Shown one piece after another: positions 6,879 to 12,910 of a stretch of DNA of 22,120 bases. The notes below the pieces were generated by a model. It did no database searches. It worked only from the letters and a program-made list of their open reading frames with translations, and was not told the origin of the DNA. Each line of letters opens with the position of its first letter. The first letter of the stretch is position 1. The stretch is from positions 1 through 22,120 of IMG/VR virus record IMGVR_UViG_3300048593_000294, one strand, 5' to 3'. Source of the stretch: a virus. Both the position numbers and the translations under genes were made by a program.

Positions 6879-7340
6879 ATGAAAACCTCTTTCGAGTTCG
6901 ACCCCTCAACCATTGAACCCGCCGAACAGTTCGAGCGCGGACCGATCCCTCCTGGGACGTATGCCGCGAGCATTCTCGACGCCGAACTTAAGGACACGAA
7001 GTCGGGATCCGGCCAGTACATAAACGTCACGCTCGAGATCACGACCGGCGACTTCTCAGGCCGGCGCGTCTGGCACGTCCTGAACGTGGTCAACCAGTCG
7101 GCCCAGGCCGAGTCGATCGGTCGCCAGGAACTCGCGGGACTTTGCTCCGCGATTGGCCTGGACAAAATGAAACACATCGAGGACTTGATCGGCCATGACG
7201 TCCAGGTCGAGATCGGGATCGATAAAAAGGACGCGACCAGGAACCGGGTCTATGGATACAAGGCCGGCGCGAAGGCCGCCCCCGTGCGGGTCGAACAACC
7301 CGCCCAGGCGTCCGCGGCTCCTCGTAAGGCGTGGAAATGA
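6879..7340 (+). CDS. DUF669 SSB-like protein
   Basis: 153 aa from ATG 6879 behind AGGAA. The sequence (GPIPPGTYAASILDAELKD, then YINVTLEITTGDFSGRRVW) follows the DUF669 pattern, an OB-fold-like family regarded as phage single-stranded DNA-binding proteins. The C-terminus is Ala/Pro-rich and basic (APRKAWK) rather than the acidic tip of bacterial SSB. It is directly downstream of the Sak4-like ATPase, a known pairing. It overlaps the start of the methyltransferase-like gene by ATGA. Its likely job is to coat ssDNA during recombination and replication. Confidence 0.82.
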   Translation: MKTSFEFDPSTIEPAEQFERGPIPPGTYAASILDAELKDTKSGSGQYINVTLEITTGDFSGRRVWHVLNVVNQSAQAESIGRQELAGLCSAIGLDKMKHIEDLIGHDVQVEIGIDKKDATRNRVYGYKAGAKAAPVRVEQPAQASAAPRKAWK

Positions 7341-8083
7341 AGATATTGATCGCCTGCGAATATAGCGGGGCGGTCAGGGATTCATTTTTGGCATCGGGTC
7401 ACGACGCTATGAGTTGTGACCTGCTTCCTACCGATTCCCCAGGTCCTCATTATCAGGGAGACATTCGAGACGTTTTAGATTTCCCCTGGGATTTGATGAT
7501 CGCCCACCCACCCTGTACGGACCTGGCCGTCTCTGGCGCGGCTTGGTTTAAAAATAAACGAATGATCGGCGCGCAACAAACGAGCGTCTCCTTTTTTATG
7601 ATGCTTGCGAAGGCCGATATCCCGAGGATTTGTATAGAAAACCCTGTTTGTATTATGTCGACCCTCTGGCGCAAGCCGGATCAGATCATTCAACCCTATA
7701 TGTTCGGCCATAGGGAAACGAAGGCGACCTGTTTATGGCTTAAAGGTCTCCCGCCTCTCACGCCCACCGATAACGTGAAAGAGGAAACGATGGCACTCCC
7801 CGAGCGGGAAAGGATGCGGCTCCATTACCTTCCGCCGTCCGCCGATCGTTGGAAGATTAGAAGCGAGACATTTTCGGGTATCGCGAAAGCAATGGCCGAG
7901 CAATGGGGAAATATTGAGGATACACAAAACAATGGAAGACAGAATCCTATGCTCGGCGTGCCAGTCCCGCCGACTATTAAAAAACATGACCAAGATTCAG
8001 CGCGGAAAGATCCGCCGGTGGATCTGCAACGAGTGCCAGGACAAGATCAGCGTATCAATCTATCAAAGGAAACCAAAAAATGA
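7337..8083 (+). CDS. Cytosine-C5 methyltransferase-like protein
   Basis: 248 aa. I chose ATG 7337, which overlaps the previous stop (ATGA); an in-frame GTG at 7331 adds two codons. MKILIACEYSGAVRDSF is an AdoMet motif I equivalent, CDLLP a motif II acidic residue, HPPC (residues 57-60) matches the PC catalytic motif IV, and ENP (101-103) stands for the ENV of motif VI. The family-like part ends near residue 194 at AEQWGN. The last ~54 residues are Pro/Lys/Gln-rich and coincide with another gene in a different frame, so they are probably read-through extension. No long target-recognition domain is visible, so the protein is shorter than standalone m5C enzymes. The DNA is less GC-rich than its neighbours, suggesting transfer. 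It may modify phage DNA against restriction. Confidence 0.7.
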   Translation: MKILIACEYSGAVRDSFLASGHDAMSCDLLPTDSPGPHYQGDIRDVLDFPWDLMIAHPPCTDLAVSGAAWFKNKRMIGAQQTSVSFFMMLAKADIPRICIENPVCIMSTLWRKPDQIIQPYMFGHRETKATCLWLKGLPPLTPTDNVKEETMALPERERMRLHYLPPSADRWKIRSETFSGIAKAMAEQWGNIEDTQNNGRQNPMLGVPVPPTIKKHDQDSARKDPPVDLQRVPGQDQRINLSKETKK

Positions 8084-8105
8084 GCGAACCAGTAAAAGCG
8101 AGTGA
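7932..8105 (+). CDS. Small zinc-ribbon protein (57 aa), overlapping the methyltransferase-like gene
   Basis: 57 aa from ATG 7932; an in-frame TTG at 7914 is an alternative. Two CxxC knuckles, CSAC (7-10) and CNEC (32-35), are separated by a basic stretch (LLKNMTKIQRGKIRRW), the layout of a zinc ribbon. The tail is Lys/Arg/Ser-rich. The first 152 bp overlap the 3' end of the methyltransferase-like gene in another frame. The general pattern recalls the Mu Com translation regulator, but I see no further similarity. It could bind nucleic acid or act with the methyltransferase. The Cys pattern is much more protein-like than the other frame here. Confidence 0.6.
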   Translation: MEDRILCSACQSRRLLKNMTKIQRGKIRRWICNECQDKISVSIYQRKPKNERTSKSE

Positions 8106-8250
8106 TATCGACAAACTGAACCGGCCGATCTGGCCAGGGTTCACCCTGAAGGACTGCGCCCGTCGGGCCGGGTCGCTCGAGATCCTGGCCTCGCCCAGTC
8201 GCATCGAGGGAACGCTGTTCTATCCCGACGGCCGCGTGGTGAAACCATGA
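8080..8250 (+). CDS. Hypothetical protein (56 aa)
   Basis: A short gene: ATG 8080 overlaps the methyltransferase stop (ATGA) and follows AAAGGAAACC. TGA at 8248-8250 overlaps the start of the nuclease gene (ATGA). The product begins MSEPVKASDIDKLNRPIW and has a compact mix of hydrophobic and charged residues, a single Cys and no membrane segment. Both overlaps and the ribosome binding site support it as real. Its function is not recognised; the context is the recombination operon. Confidence 0.65.
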   Translation: MSEPVKASDIDKLNRPIWPGFTLKDCARRAGSLEILASPSRIEGTLFYPDGRVVKP

Positions 8251-9416
8251 CGCCGATCCCTGAACGCTCAAACACCACCGCCCAGGCGATCGTGAAGTGG
8301 TGGGGAAAGAAACCCCAAGGGAACCGCCCTCACCTGGGCGCGTCGCAGATCGGGAAGTCGTGTTCGCGCGCGCTCTGGTACTCCTTCCGGTGGGCTAAGA
8401 CTCCGGCCTTCGAGGGTCGTATGCTCCGCCTGTTCGACCGCGGGAACCTCGAGGAAACCAGGTTCGTCGACGAGTTGCGCGCGATCGGCGTCGAGGTCTG
8501 GGACCTGGACCCGGATACAAACAAACAGATCCGCATCGAGGCCGTGAATGGTCACTTCGCGGGTTCGTGCGACGGAGTGGCGAAAGGCCTCCCGGAGGCC
8601 CCGAAAACGGCCGCCGTCCTGGAGTTCAAGACTCACGGAGAAAAGTCGTTCGCGACGCTCGAGTCTAAAGGCGTCCAGGTCGCGAAACCGGAGCATTACG
8701 CCCAGGTCCAGGTTTACATGAAGTTCCTCGAACTGGACCGCGCCCTGTACCTGGCGGTCAACAAAAACACGGACGCCCTTTATTCCGAGTGGATCCATGT
8801 CGACGCGGACGCGGCCGACCGCCTGGTCGCGAAGGCCGAGGCGATCATTAACGCGACGACGCCCCCGGAGCGCATGGCCGACGACCCGAATTTCTTCGAG
8901 TGCCGTTGGTGCGACTTTAAGGATCTCTGTCACGGCCAGGCCGTCGCCGAGGTGAACTGTCGGACGTGTTGCCATGCGTCGCCCGTTGAGAATGCCTCCT
9001 GGCGTTGCGAGAACCATAATCGGATCATCGCCGAAAAGGTTCAGCGCGAGGCGTGCGACTCCCACCTGTTTATCCCGCCGTTGATTCCGTTCGCCGACGC
9101 GATCGACGGAGGCGAGGCCTCGGTCACTTACCAGGTGAAAGGCGCGGACCGCACGTTCACCAATAGCGCGACGCCAGGCCATTACAAGAGTCGCGAGATC
9201 CGTCTCCTGGACCCTTCGCTCCTGGGCGACAAAATGATCGAGGACGTGAAAACGATTTTCGGCGCGGAGATCACGGCCGGGAACTCGATCGCGGAAATGC
9301 CCGACGACCTCGAGGCCGTGTACGCGGAGGATAAGTCGCCGGCCGGTAAGAAAGCGAAAAAGGAGATCGAGAAAAACAAGGCGTCGATCGCCGCATTAAA
9401 GGAAATGAAACCATGA
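8247..9416 (+). CDS. PD-(D/E)XK exonuclease of the Cas4/AddB-like Fe-S type
   Basis: 389 aa from ATG 8247. The nuclease core shows GSCDGV (D109), LEFKT (E126, K128) and QVQVY (Q153, Y157), matching the RecB-family PD-(D/E)XK arrangement with the QxxxY motif. Cys39 in GKSCSRALWY together with C219, C222 and C228 in ECRWCDFKDLC match the four-cysteine Fe-S cluster of Cas4/AddB nucleases. A second Cys/His cluster (C238, C241, C242, C254, H257) could bind zinc. The C-terminus is Lys/Glu-rich and helical. It probably resects DNA ends to feed the Sak4/SSB-like annealing system encoded upstream. A resolvase gene overlaps its stop (ATGA). The enzymatic direction is not predictable from sequence. Confidence 0.85.
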   Translation: MTPIPERSNTTAQAIVKWWGKKPQGNRPHLGASQIGKSCSRALWYSFRWAKTPAFEGRMLRLFDRGNLEETRFVDELRAIGVEVWDLDPDTNKQIRIEAVNGHFAGSCDGVAKGLPEAPKTAAVLEFKTHGEKSFATLESKGVQVAKPEHYAQVQVYMKFLELDRALYLAVNKNTDALYSEWIHVDADAADRLVAKAEAIINATTPPERMADDPNFFECRWCDFKDLCHGQAVAEVNCRTCCHASPVENASWRCENHNRIIAEKVQREACDSHLFIPPLIPFADAIDGGEASVTYQVKGADRTFTNSATPGHYKSREIRLLDPSLLGDKMIEDVKTIFGAEITAGNSIAEMPDDLEAVYAEDKSPAGKKAKKEIEKNKASIAALKEMKP

Positions 9417-9904
9417 GCGACGAAAAATATTACCTGGGCCTGGATCCAGGCTTAGACGGAGCGGTCGCCGTGGTGAACGCGCGCGGGTATCTGGTGGACG
9501 TGATCGATTTCCCGACGGTCGAGATTAAGGTCGGGAAGGCAACAAAGCGCCGAGTCGCGGCCGCCGCCCTGGTAACGGAAGTCGAACTTTATACGCGGTT
9601 CGAGTGCGAGGCGATTGTCGAGTCGGTCGCATCGCGTCCAGGCCAGGGCGTCGCGTCCGTCTTTTCGTTCGGCCAGACCTACGGGTTAATCGTCGGCGTC
9701 CTGGCCGGCCTCAAGGCTCCGACGGAGTTCGTCACGCCGAGGGTCTGGACGAAGGAAATGCGCGTCACCGAAGGCAAGGGAGGCAGCCGCGAGAGGTGTA
9801 TGCAGATCTGGCCAGACCGCGCGCATATCTTCGCCCGCGTGAAGGATCACAACCGCGCGGACGCCGCCCTCCTGGCGCGGTACTTGTGGGAGAAATCTAA
9901 ATGA
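9413..9904 (+). CDS. RuvC-like Holliday junction resolvase
   Basis: 163 aa, ATG 9413 overlapping the nuclease stop by ATGA. YYLGLDPGLDGAVAVV gives the first RNase-H-fold aspartate (D11). CEAIVESVASRPGQG supplies E70. KDHNRADAALLARY at the C-terminus carries D145 and D150, the last acidic group of RuvC/phage resolvases. Length and motif order match RuvC. The product likely resolves Holliday or branched phage DNA before packaging or during recombination. It is the fourth recognisable member of the recombination module (Sak4, SSB-like, nuclease, resolvase). Its start region carries three CCWGG sites in 18 bp (9433-9450). Confidence 0.88.
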   Translation: MSDEKYYLGLDPGLDGAVAVVNARGYLVDVIDFPTVEIKVGKATKRRVAAAALVTEVELYTRFECEAIVESVASRPGQGVASVFSFGQTYGLIVGVLAGLKAPTEFVTPRVWTKEMRVTEGKGGSRERCMQIWPDRAHIFARVKDHNRADAALLARYLWEKSK

Positions 9905-10128
9905 GTCTAATGCTTACGGCCTATCTGCTCGAGAAATACGGCCCCAGGCTCGGCATGGAGGAGGTGGCCGAGGTCCTGCGGATCTCGAAAGGGAATCTCA
10001 CGAACCGGCTGTATCGCGGAGAGATCACGCTCCCGACGTACCTGGACGGAGGTCGTCGGTTTTGTGCCGCGGAGGATCTCGCGGCTTACCTGGGTCGATT
10101 GCGTGAAACTGCTCGGGCCGAAGGTTAG
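9901..10128 (+). CDS. Excisionase/AlpA-like HTH protein
   Basis: 75 aa, ATG 9901 overlapping the resolvase stop by ATGA. KYGPRLGMEEVAEVLRISKG, then NLTNRLYRGEITLPTYLDGG and a following RRFCAAEDLAAYL, match the small winged-HTH proteins of the PrtN/AlpA/excisionase type. It sits at the end of the rightward operon, tail-to-tail with the integrase, which is a typical place for Xis. Its likely role is recombination directionality, possibly also regulation. Its last 104 bp are also read, on the other strand, as the C-terminal tail of the integrase. Confidence 0.72.
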   Translation: MSLMLTAYLLEKYGPRLGMEEVAEVLRISKGNLTNRLYRGEITLPTYLDGGRRFCAAEDLAAYLGRLRETARAEG

Positions 10129-11092
10129 TGTATCGCTTGAGCATAGACCAGGATCGGTGGCCCGAGACCAGGGCCACCTGTTCGATCGTGTACCCCATCT
10201 CGAACAACCTGGAGACCGCCTCATGGCGCAGATCGTGGAAATGAAGGTCCTCGATGCGCGCGACTTTGCACGCCAGGAGAAACTGGTCCGAGATCCATTC
10301 CGGCGAGACCGGAAAGATCGGGCCGTCGCCCTTGGCCTGGAGCATGAGGATCTCGAGCGCGTTTCCCAGGAGCGGGATTACGTCCGTATGGCCTTCGCGC
10401 TGTCGCGGGTGCTTACGGTCGCGGATCGTGAGGAGGCGTTTCTCCTGGTCGACGTCTCGCCATTCCAGGCGCACGAACTCGCCTCGCCTCATGCACGTTA
10501 GAACCGCCAGGTCGTAGATATCGCGCAGCATGGCCGGCATGACCGCACGCAGGGCCGTCTCCTCATCGCTCGAGATCCGGCGCTCGCGTGCCTTGCCAGG
10601 ACCCACCAGGGCCAGGTGATCCAGGAGTGGCCGCGCCTGGGCGACAGGATCGCCCCAGTCCTCGCCGAGTGTGATCCGCGCGTACTTGAGCGCGGTCCCC
10701 AGTTTCGAGACCTCCATCCCGATCGTGTACGGTCCCGCGCCGTCTTTCTTGCGCTTGGTGCAATACTGCGCGATTCGTTTGGGCGTGAGGTTCGCGACCC
10801 GATCGTCGCCGAGTTCGCGCTCGAGGTGTCGCAGCATATAGACCTCGTTGGACTGCGGCTCGATCGGCCGCGCCCCCATTTCCCGGAGTTCCTGGTACGC
10901 CTCGATCGCCTGGGCGACGGTCGCGCCGTTCGGGGCCGAAGGCGAGCGCCCCAGGTCGATCGCGCTCTCGGCCTGGCGCGCCCACCTGTCGGCCTCGGCG
11001 CGGGTCTTGAACGTCTTGCACGCGGTCTTTGCGCCCTTGCGACGCACCAGGACGCGGAAGGTCCCGGCTTTGGTTTCTGAGATCGTGGCCAT
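10025..11092 (-). CDS. int: Tyrosine recombinase integrase
   Basis: 355 aa from ATG 11092; the frame is open further upstream to 11407 but that part is low-complexity Arg/Ser sequence overlapping the endolysin gene. The N-terminus (MATISETKAGTFRVLVRRKG) is an arm-binding-type domain, followed by a core-binding domain (ATVAQAIEAYQEL). The catalytic set is visible: R202 in CMRRGEF, H286 and R289 in HDLRHE, H312 in SGHRSW, Y321 in LKRYTNL. A further 34 residues follow the tyrosine (HAIDPGKPRDPPRHK...), longer than in many integrases, and overlap the excisionase-like gene on the other strand. It inserts and excises the phage genome at attP/attB. Confidence 0.93.
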   Translation of the reverse strand: MATISETKAGTFRVLVRRKGAKTACKTFKTRAEADRWARQAESAIDLGRSPSAPNGATVAQAIEAYQELREMGARPIEPQSNEVYMLRHLERELGDDRVANLTPKRIAQYCTKRKKDGAGPYTIGMEVSKLGTALKYARITLGEDWGDPVAQARPLLDHLALVGPGKARERRISSDEETALRAVMPAMLRDIYDLAVLTCMRRGEFVRLEWRDVDQEKRLLTIRDRKHPRQREGHTDVIPLLGNALEILMLQAKGDGPIFPVSPEWISDQFLLACKVARIEDLHFHDLRHEAVSRLFEMGYTIEQVALVSGHRSWSMLKRYTNLRPEQFHAIDPGKPRDPPRHKTDDLRPGTSGA

Positions 11093-11095
11093 CGA

Positions 11096-11112
11096 CTGAT
11101 ACGCTGATACGC
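11096..11112. repeat. Tandem 8-bp repeat CTGATACG x2
   Basis: CTGATACG occurs twice head-to-tail (11096-11103, 11104-11111), ending four bases upstream of the integrase ATG on the minus strand. The inverted copy lies at 11299-11306. It may serve as integrase/Xis arm sites and could let the protein repress its own gene. Confidence 0.5.
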
Positions 11113-11259
11113 GAGGAGGCACAAAAGTAGCACGCGCCAGGCGAACAGAGTGGTATCGAGTTGTAGAAAGTGCTTGATTTACCGAGGTCGCCGCTCTAGG
11201 ATTGCCCCGTTGCCTCCGTAGCTCATCGCGAAGGAGAGCGAGGTTCCATGCGGGTCTCC

Positions 11260-11296
11260 GGCCGGACGTATCGCGAAAAATATCACTCGTCCGGCC
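11260..11296. repeat. 9-bp perfect inverted repeat GGCCGGACG/CGTCCGGCC
   Basis: Arms 11260-11268 and 11288-11296 with a 19-nt AT-rich loop. For leftward late transcription it lies between the endolysin gene and the integrase, but no T-run follows on that strand, so it is not a classic terminator. It may be part of attP or a roadblock/attenuator. Confidence 0.5.
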
Positions 11297-11352
11297 TGGC
11301 GTATCACTTCGCGACGCGCTCGAACCTCTACGCCGTGAGACTTTCTCAATGC

Positions 11353-11889
11353 TTAGGCCAACATTGAACCGGCCTTGACCTTCACGGCCGCGACTCGGTT
11401 CAACCATCCTTTGCCGTAAACGTCGAAAGTGGAAAGGCTTCGATAGAAGTCCTCCTTCGCCTGGCTGAACTTGTCGATCAGATCGATCGGGTCGGCCGCC
11501 TGGACCGCCGCCATCGTGATCGGACCCAGGCCACCGTCGGCGTTCAGGCCGAGCGCGGTCTGCAAGAGCTTGATCGAACGACCTGGGCCGGCGTTGACGC
11601 CCATATCAAAGATCAAATAATCGACGCCGCCAGGCAGTTCGTCGGCGCGCACCGCGTCCCAGTACTTACGCTTGTACAAAGGCTCGACGTCCGCGGGCGT
11701 GAGTTTCCGCATCTGGTCATGCGTGACCTGGTGGCCGACGTGGTTCTCCCAGTTGTGCTGCGTCACGCCGAGCATGGTCGAACCAGGCCGGCCGTCGGGT
11801 AGCTTGTTACCAGGATCGCGGACGTCGTCCGTAAAACCGCCCTCACTCGCGAGCATTTGCTCGAATGCTTGTTTCCAGTTCTCTATCAT
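11353..11889 (-). CDS. Endolysin, glycoside hydrolase family 108
   Basis: 178 aa from ATG 11889, with GGAG 8 nt upstream. The N-terminus FEQMLASEGGFTDD carries the GH108 signature with catalytic Glu16. VRDPGNKLPDGRPGSTMLGV matches the DPG...T.GVT region. The C-terminal half (GLNADGGLGPITMAAVQAAD) is the peptidoglycan-binding-3-like part typical of this family. No signal peptide is present, so release depends on the holin encoded two genes upstream. It cleaves the glycan backbone of peptidoglycan at lysis. Its start overlaps the i-spanin stop. Confidence 0.88.
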   Translation of the reverse strand: MIENWKQAFEQMLASEGGFTDDVRDPGNKLPDGRPGSTMLGVTQHNWENHVGHQVTHDQMRKLTPADVEPLYKRKYWDAVRADELPGGVDYLIFDMGVNAGPGRSIKLLQTALGLNADGGLGPITMAAVQAADPIDLIDKFSQAKEDFYRSLSTFDVYGKGWLNRVAAVKVKAGSMLA

Positions 11890-12290
11890 TTTTGATGCTC
11901 CATATTAAGATTGATCCATTTTTGTAGTGCGACTAATTTGGCTGTTTCCTCGGCGCAAAGTCCAATAATGGCAGGGTCGTCGGCGCTTCCATTAACGACT
12001 GGGGCGGCTTTGGAAATGGCGGGCAAATTGCAGCGACCGGGACCGTTGTCGCGCATCCTGCGAGCGTACTCATTGCGAATAGTGCTAATGCGAGTTTCGT
12101 ATTCATCTTTAACGCTCTCCGTAATGACCTCGGCGATTTCGATCGCGTGCTTAGTGGCGGCCTCTTGCGCTTTACCGATCGCCTCGACCTCATTCTTGAA
12201 CGCCATAAATCGCGCGTGTTCGTCGCTGTATCCCTTGTAATAGGCCAGGCCGAGCGCGACGACGATGGCCGCAATTTTCGCGTATAGCAT
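11886..12290 (-). CDS. i-spanin (Rz-like)
   Basis: 134 aa. The ATG 12290 shares its A with the stop of the holin gene (TAATG). An N-terminal membrane anchor (YAKIAAIVVALGLAYYKGY) is followed by a charged, coiled-coil-prone periplasmic segment (EVEAIGKAQEAATKHAIEIA), then a Pro/Cys-containing C-terminal part. This is the layout of lambda Rz. With the embedded o-spanin it would bridge inner and outer membranes and fuse them at the last lysis step. The placement between holin and endolysin is unusual but within one lysis cassette. Confidence 0.82.
   Translation of the reverse strand: MLYAKIAAIVVALGLAYYKGYSDEHARFMAFKNEVEAIGKAQEAATKHAIEIAEVITESVKDEYETRISTIRNEYARRMRDNGPGRCNLPAISKAAPVVNGSADDPAIIGLCAEETAKLVALQKWINLNMEHQK
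11933..12106 (-). CDS. o-spanin (Rz1-like lipoprotein), nested in the Rz-like gene
   Basis: 57 aa, wholly inside the i-spanin gene in another frame, starting at ATG 12106. MNTKLALALFAMSTLAGCA has a signal with lipobox LAGC and lipidation at Cys18. The mature part is proline-rich (AAICPPFPKPPQSLMEAP), as in Rz1. A longer reading of this frame starting at 12274 lacks a signal. This nested arrangement is the classic Rz/Rz1 architecture and shows that the host has an outer membrane. Confidence 0.82.
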   Translation of the reverse strand: MNTKLALALFAMSTLAGCATTVPVAAICPPFPKPPQSLMEAPTTLPLLDFAPRKQPN

Positions 12291-12910
12291 TACTTCACCC
12301 CCGATAACATTCTGGCCGCGATTGTGAGCATGGCTCGCGCGCGATCGAGGTCGATCGGCGCGTCCTTATAAAGGACCGTGATCTGGCCAATAAAACTGGT
12401 GTAGTCGGGCGGGACCGACGTCCTGCACGCGAACGTCGCGCCCTGTTCGATGTACCAGATCCCCGCCTCGCTCTGAGGCGTGGCGTAAAACCCGCAGGGA
12501 ACCTGGCCGGCCATGAGGTCGACGACGTCGGCGTTGTTCGCGTGGTTCGACGTAAACAGTCCGATATTCTCGCCCTCGAGGCTCTTGTTTCGCCGGCCCT
12601 CTCGATTCTCTGCGCGCACGATCACGCGCTTATTAAAAATCGTATCGACGCTCATTAGAGAGACCGCGACGACGTTCTGGTCCTTCATTAGTAGCGCGAT
12701 AGCGTCGTCGAATCGTGCCGCGTTGAGTTTCGGGAGTGCCGTTGACTTTTCGTAAACGCCGAGGAGAAAAGTTTTATTGTCGTATACGAAAAAACCGGCG
12801 TAGCCGATAAGGCCCAGGATAAGGACGACGGCCAATTTAAAAGGCGAGTCGATATAGGTCAGGATGGACATAACGCCATCCTTAACCTGGGAGGTTTGCT
12901 TGTCCTCCAT
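12290..12910 (-). CDS. T4-type holin-like protein
   Basis: 206 aa, ATG 12910 overlapping the tail-fibre stop (TAATG). A ~24-residue cytoplasmic N-terminus is followed by one membrane span (LAVVLILGLIGYAGFFV, residues 26-42) and a ~160-residue periplasmic domain with two Cys (QVPCGFY, TFACRTS). This matches the topology and length of T4 gpT holin rather than the two- or three-span lambda-like holins. In T4 the periplasmic domain receives antiholin signals. Its location directly before spanins and endolysin supports the lysis role. Assignment is by architecture and context plus general resemblance to annotated phage holins. Confidence 0.7.
   Translation of the reverse strand: MEDKQTSQVKDGVMSILTYIDSPFKLAVVLILGLIGYAGFFVYDNKTFLLGVYEKSTALPKLNAARFDDAIALLMKDQNVVAVSLMSVDTIFNKRVIVRAENREGRRNKSLEGENIGLFTSNHANNADVVDLMAGQVPCGFYATPQSEAGIWYIEQGATFACRTSVPPDYTSFIGQITVLYKDAPIDLDRARAMLTIAARMLSGVK

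Larger units (their letters stand above)
11093..11352. other. Integrase upstream gap, candidate attP region
   Basis: 260 bp with no convincing gene. It holds TGATACGC at 11097-11104 and 11105-11112 in tandem, and the same 8-mer inverted at 11299-11306. CGTATC recurs at 11267. A 9-bp perfect stem also lies here. Clustered copies of a short motif beside an integrase are typical of arm-type integrase or Xis sites. The core cannot be named without the host junctions. Confidence 0.4.

Noticed and set aside
11214-11290. tRNA-like stretch with a D-arm look (TAGCTCA...GAGAGC)
   Set aside because: The D-arm pattern is present, but I cannot form an acceptor stem, anticodon arm or a GGTTCRA T-arm, so it is not a tRNA gene. 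It could still be a fragment of an attachment core.
11260-11296. Rho-independent terminator
   Set aside because: A strong stem is present but there is no T-run on either side, and the loop is 19 nt.
11093-11407. N-terminal extension of the integrase to 11407
   Set aside because: Low-complexity Arg/Ser sequence overlapping the endolysin gene and the repeat region; integrase homology starts at ATG 11092.
12107-12274. Longer start for the nested o-spanin
   Set aside because: The extension is Arg/Ser-rich and would bury the lipoprotein signal, which begins cleanly at ATG 12106.
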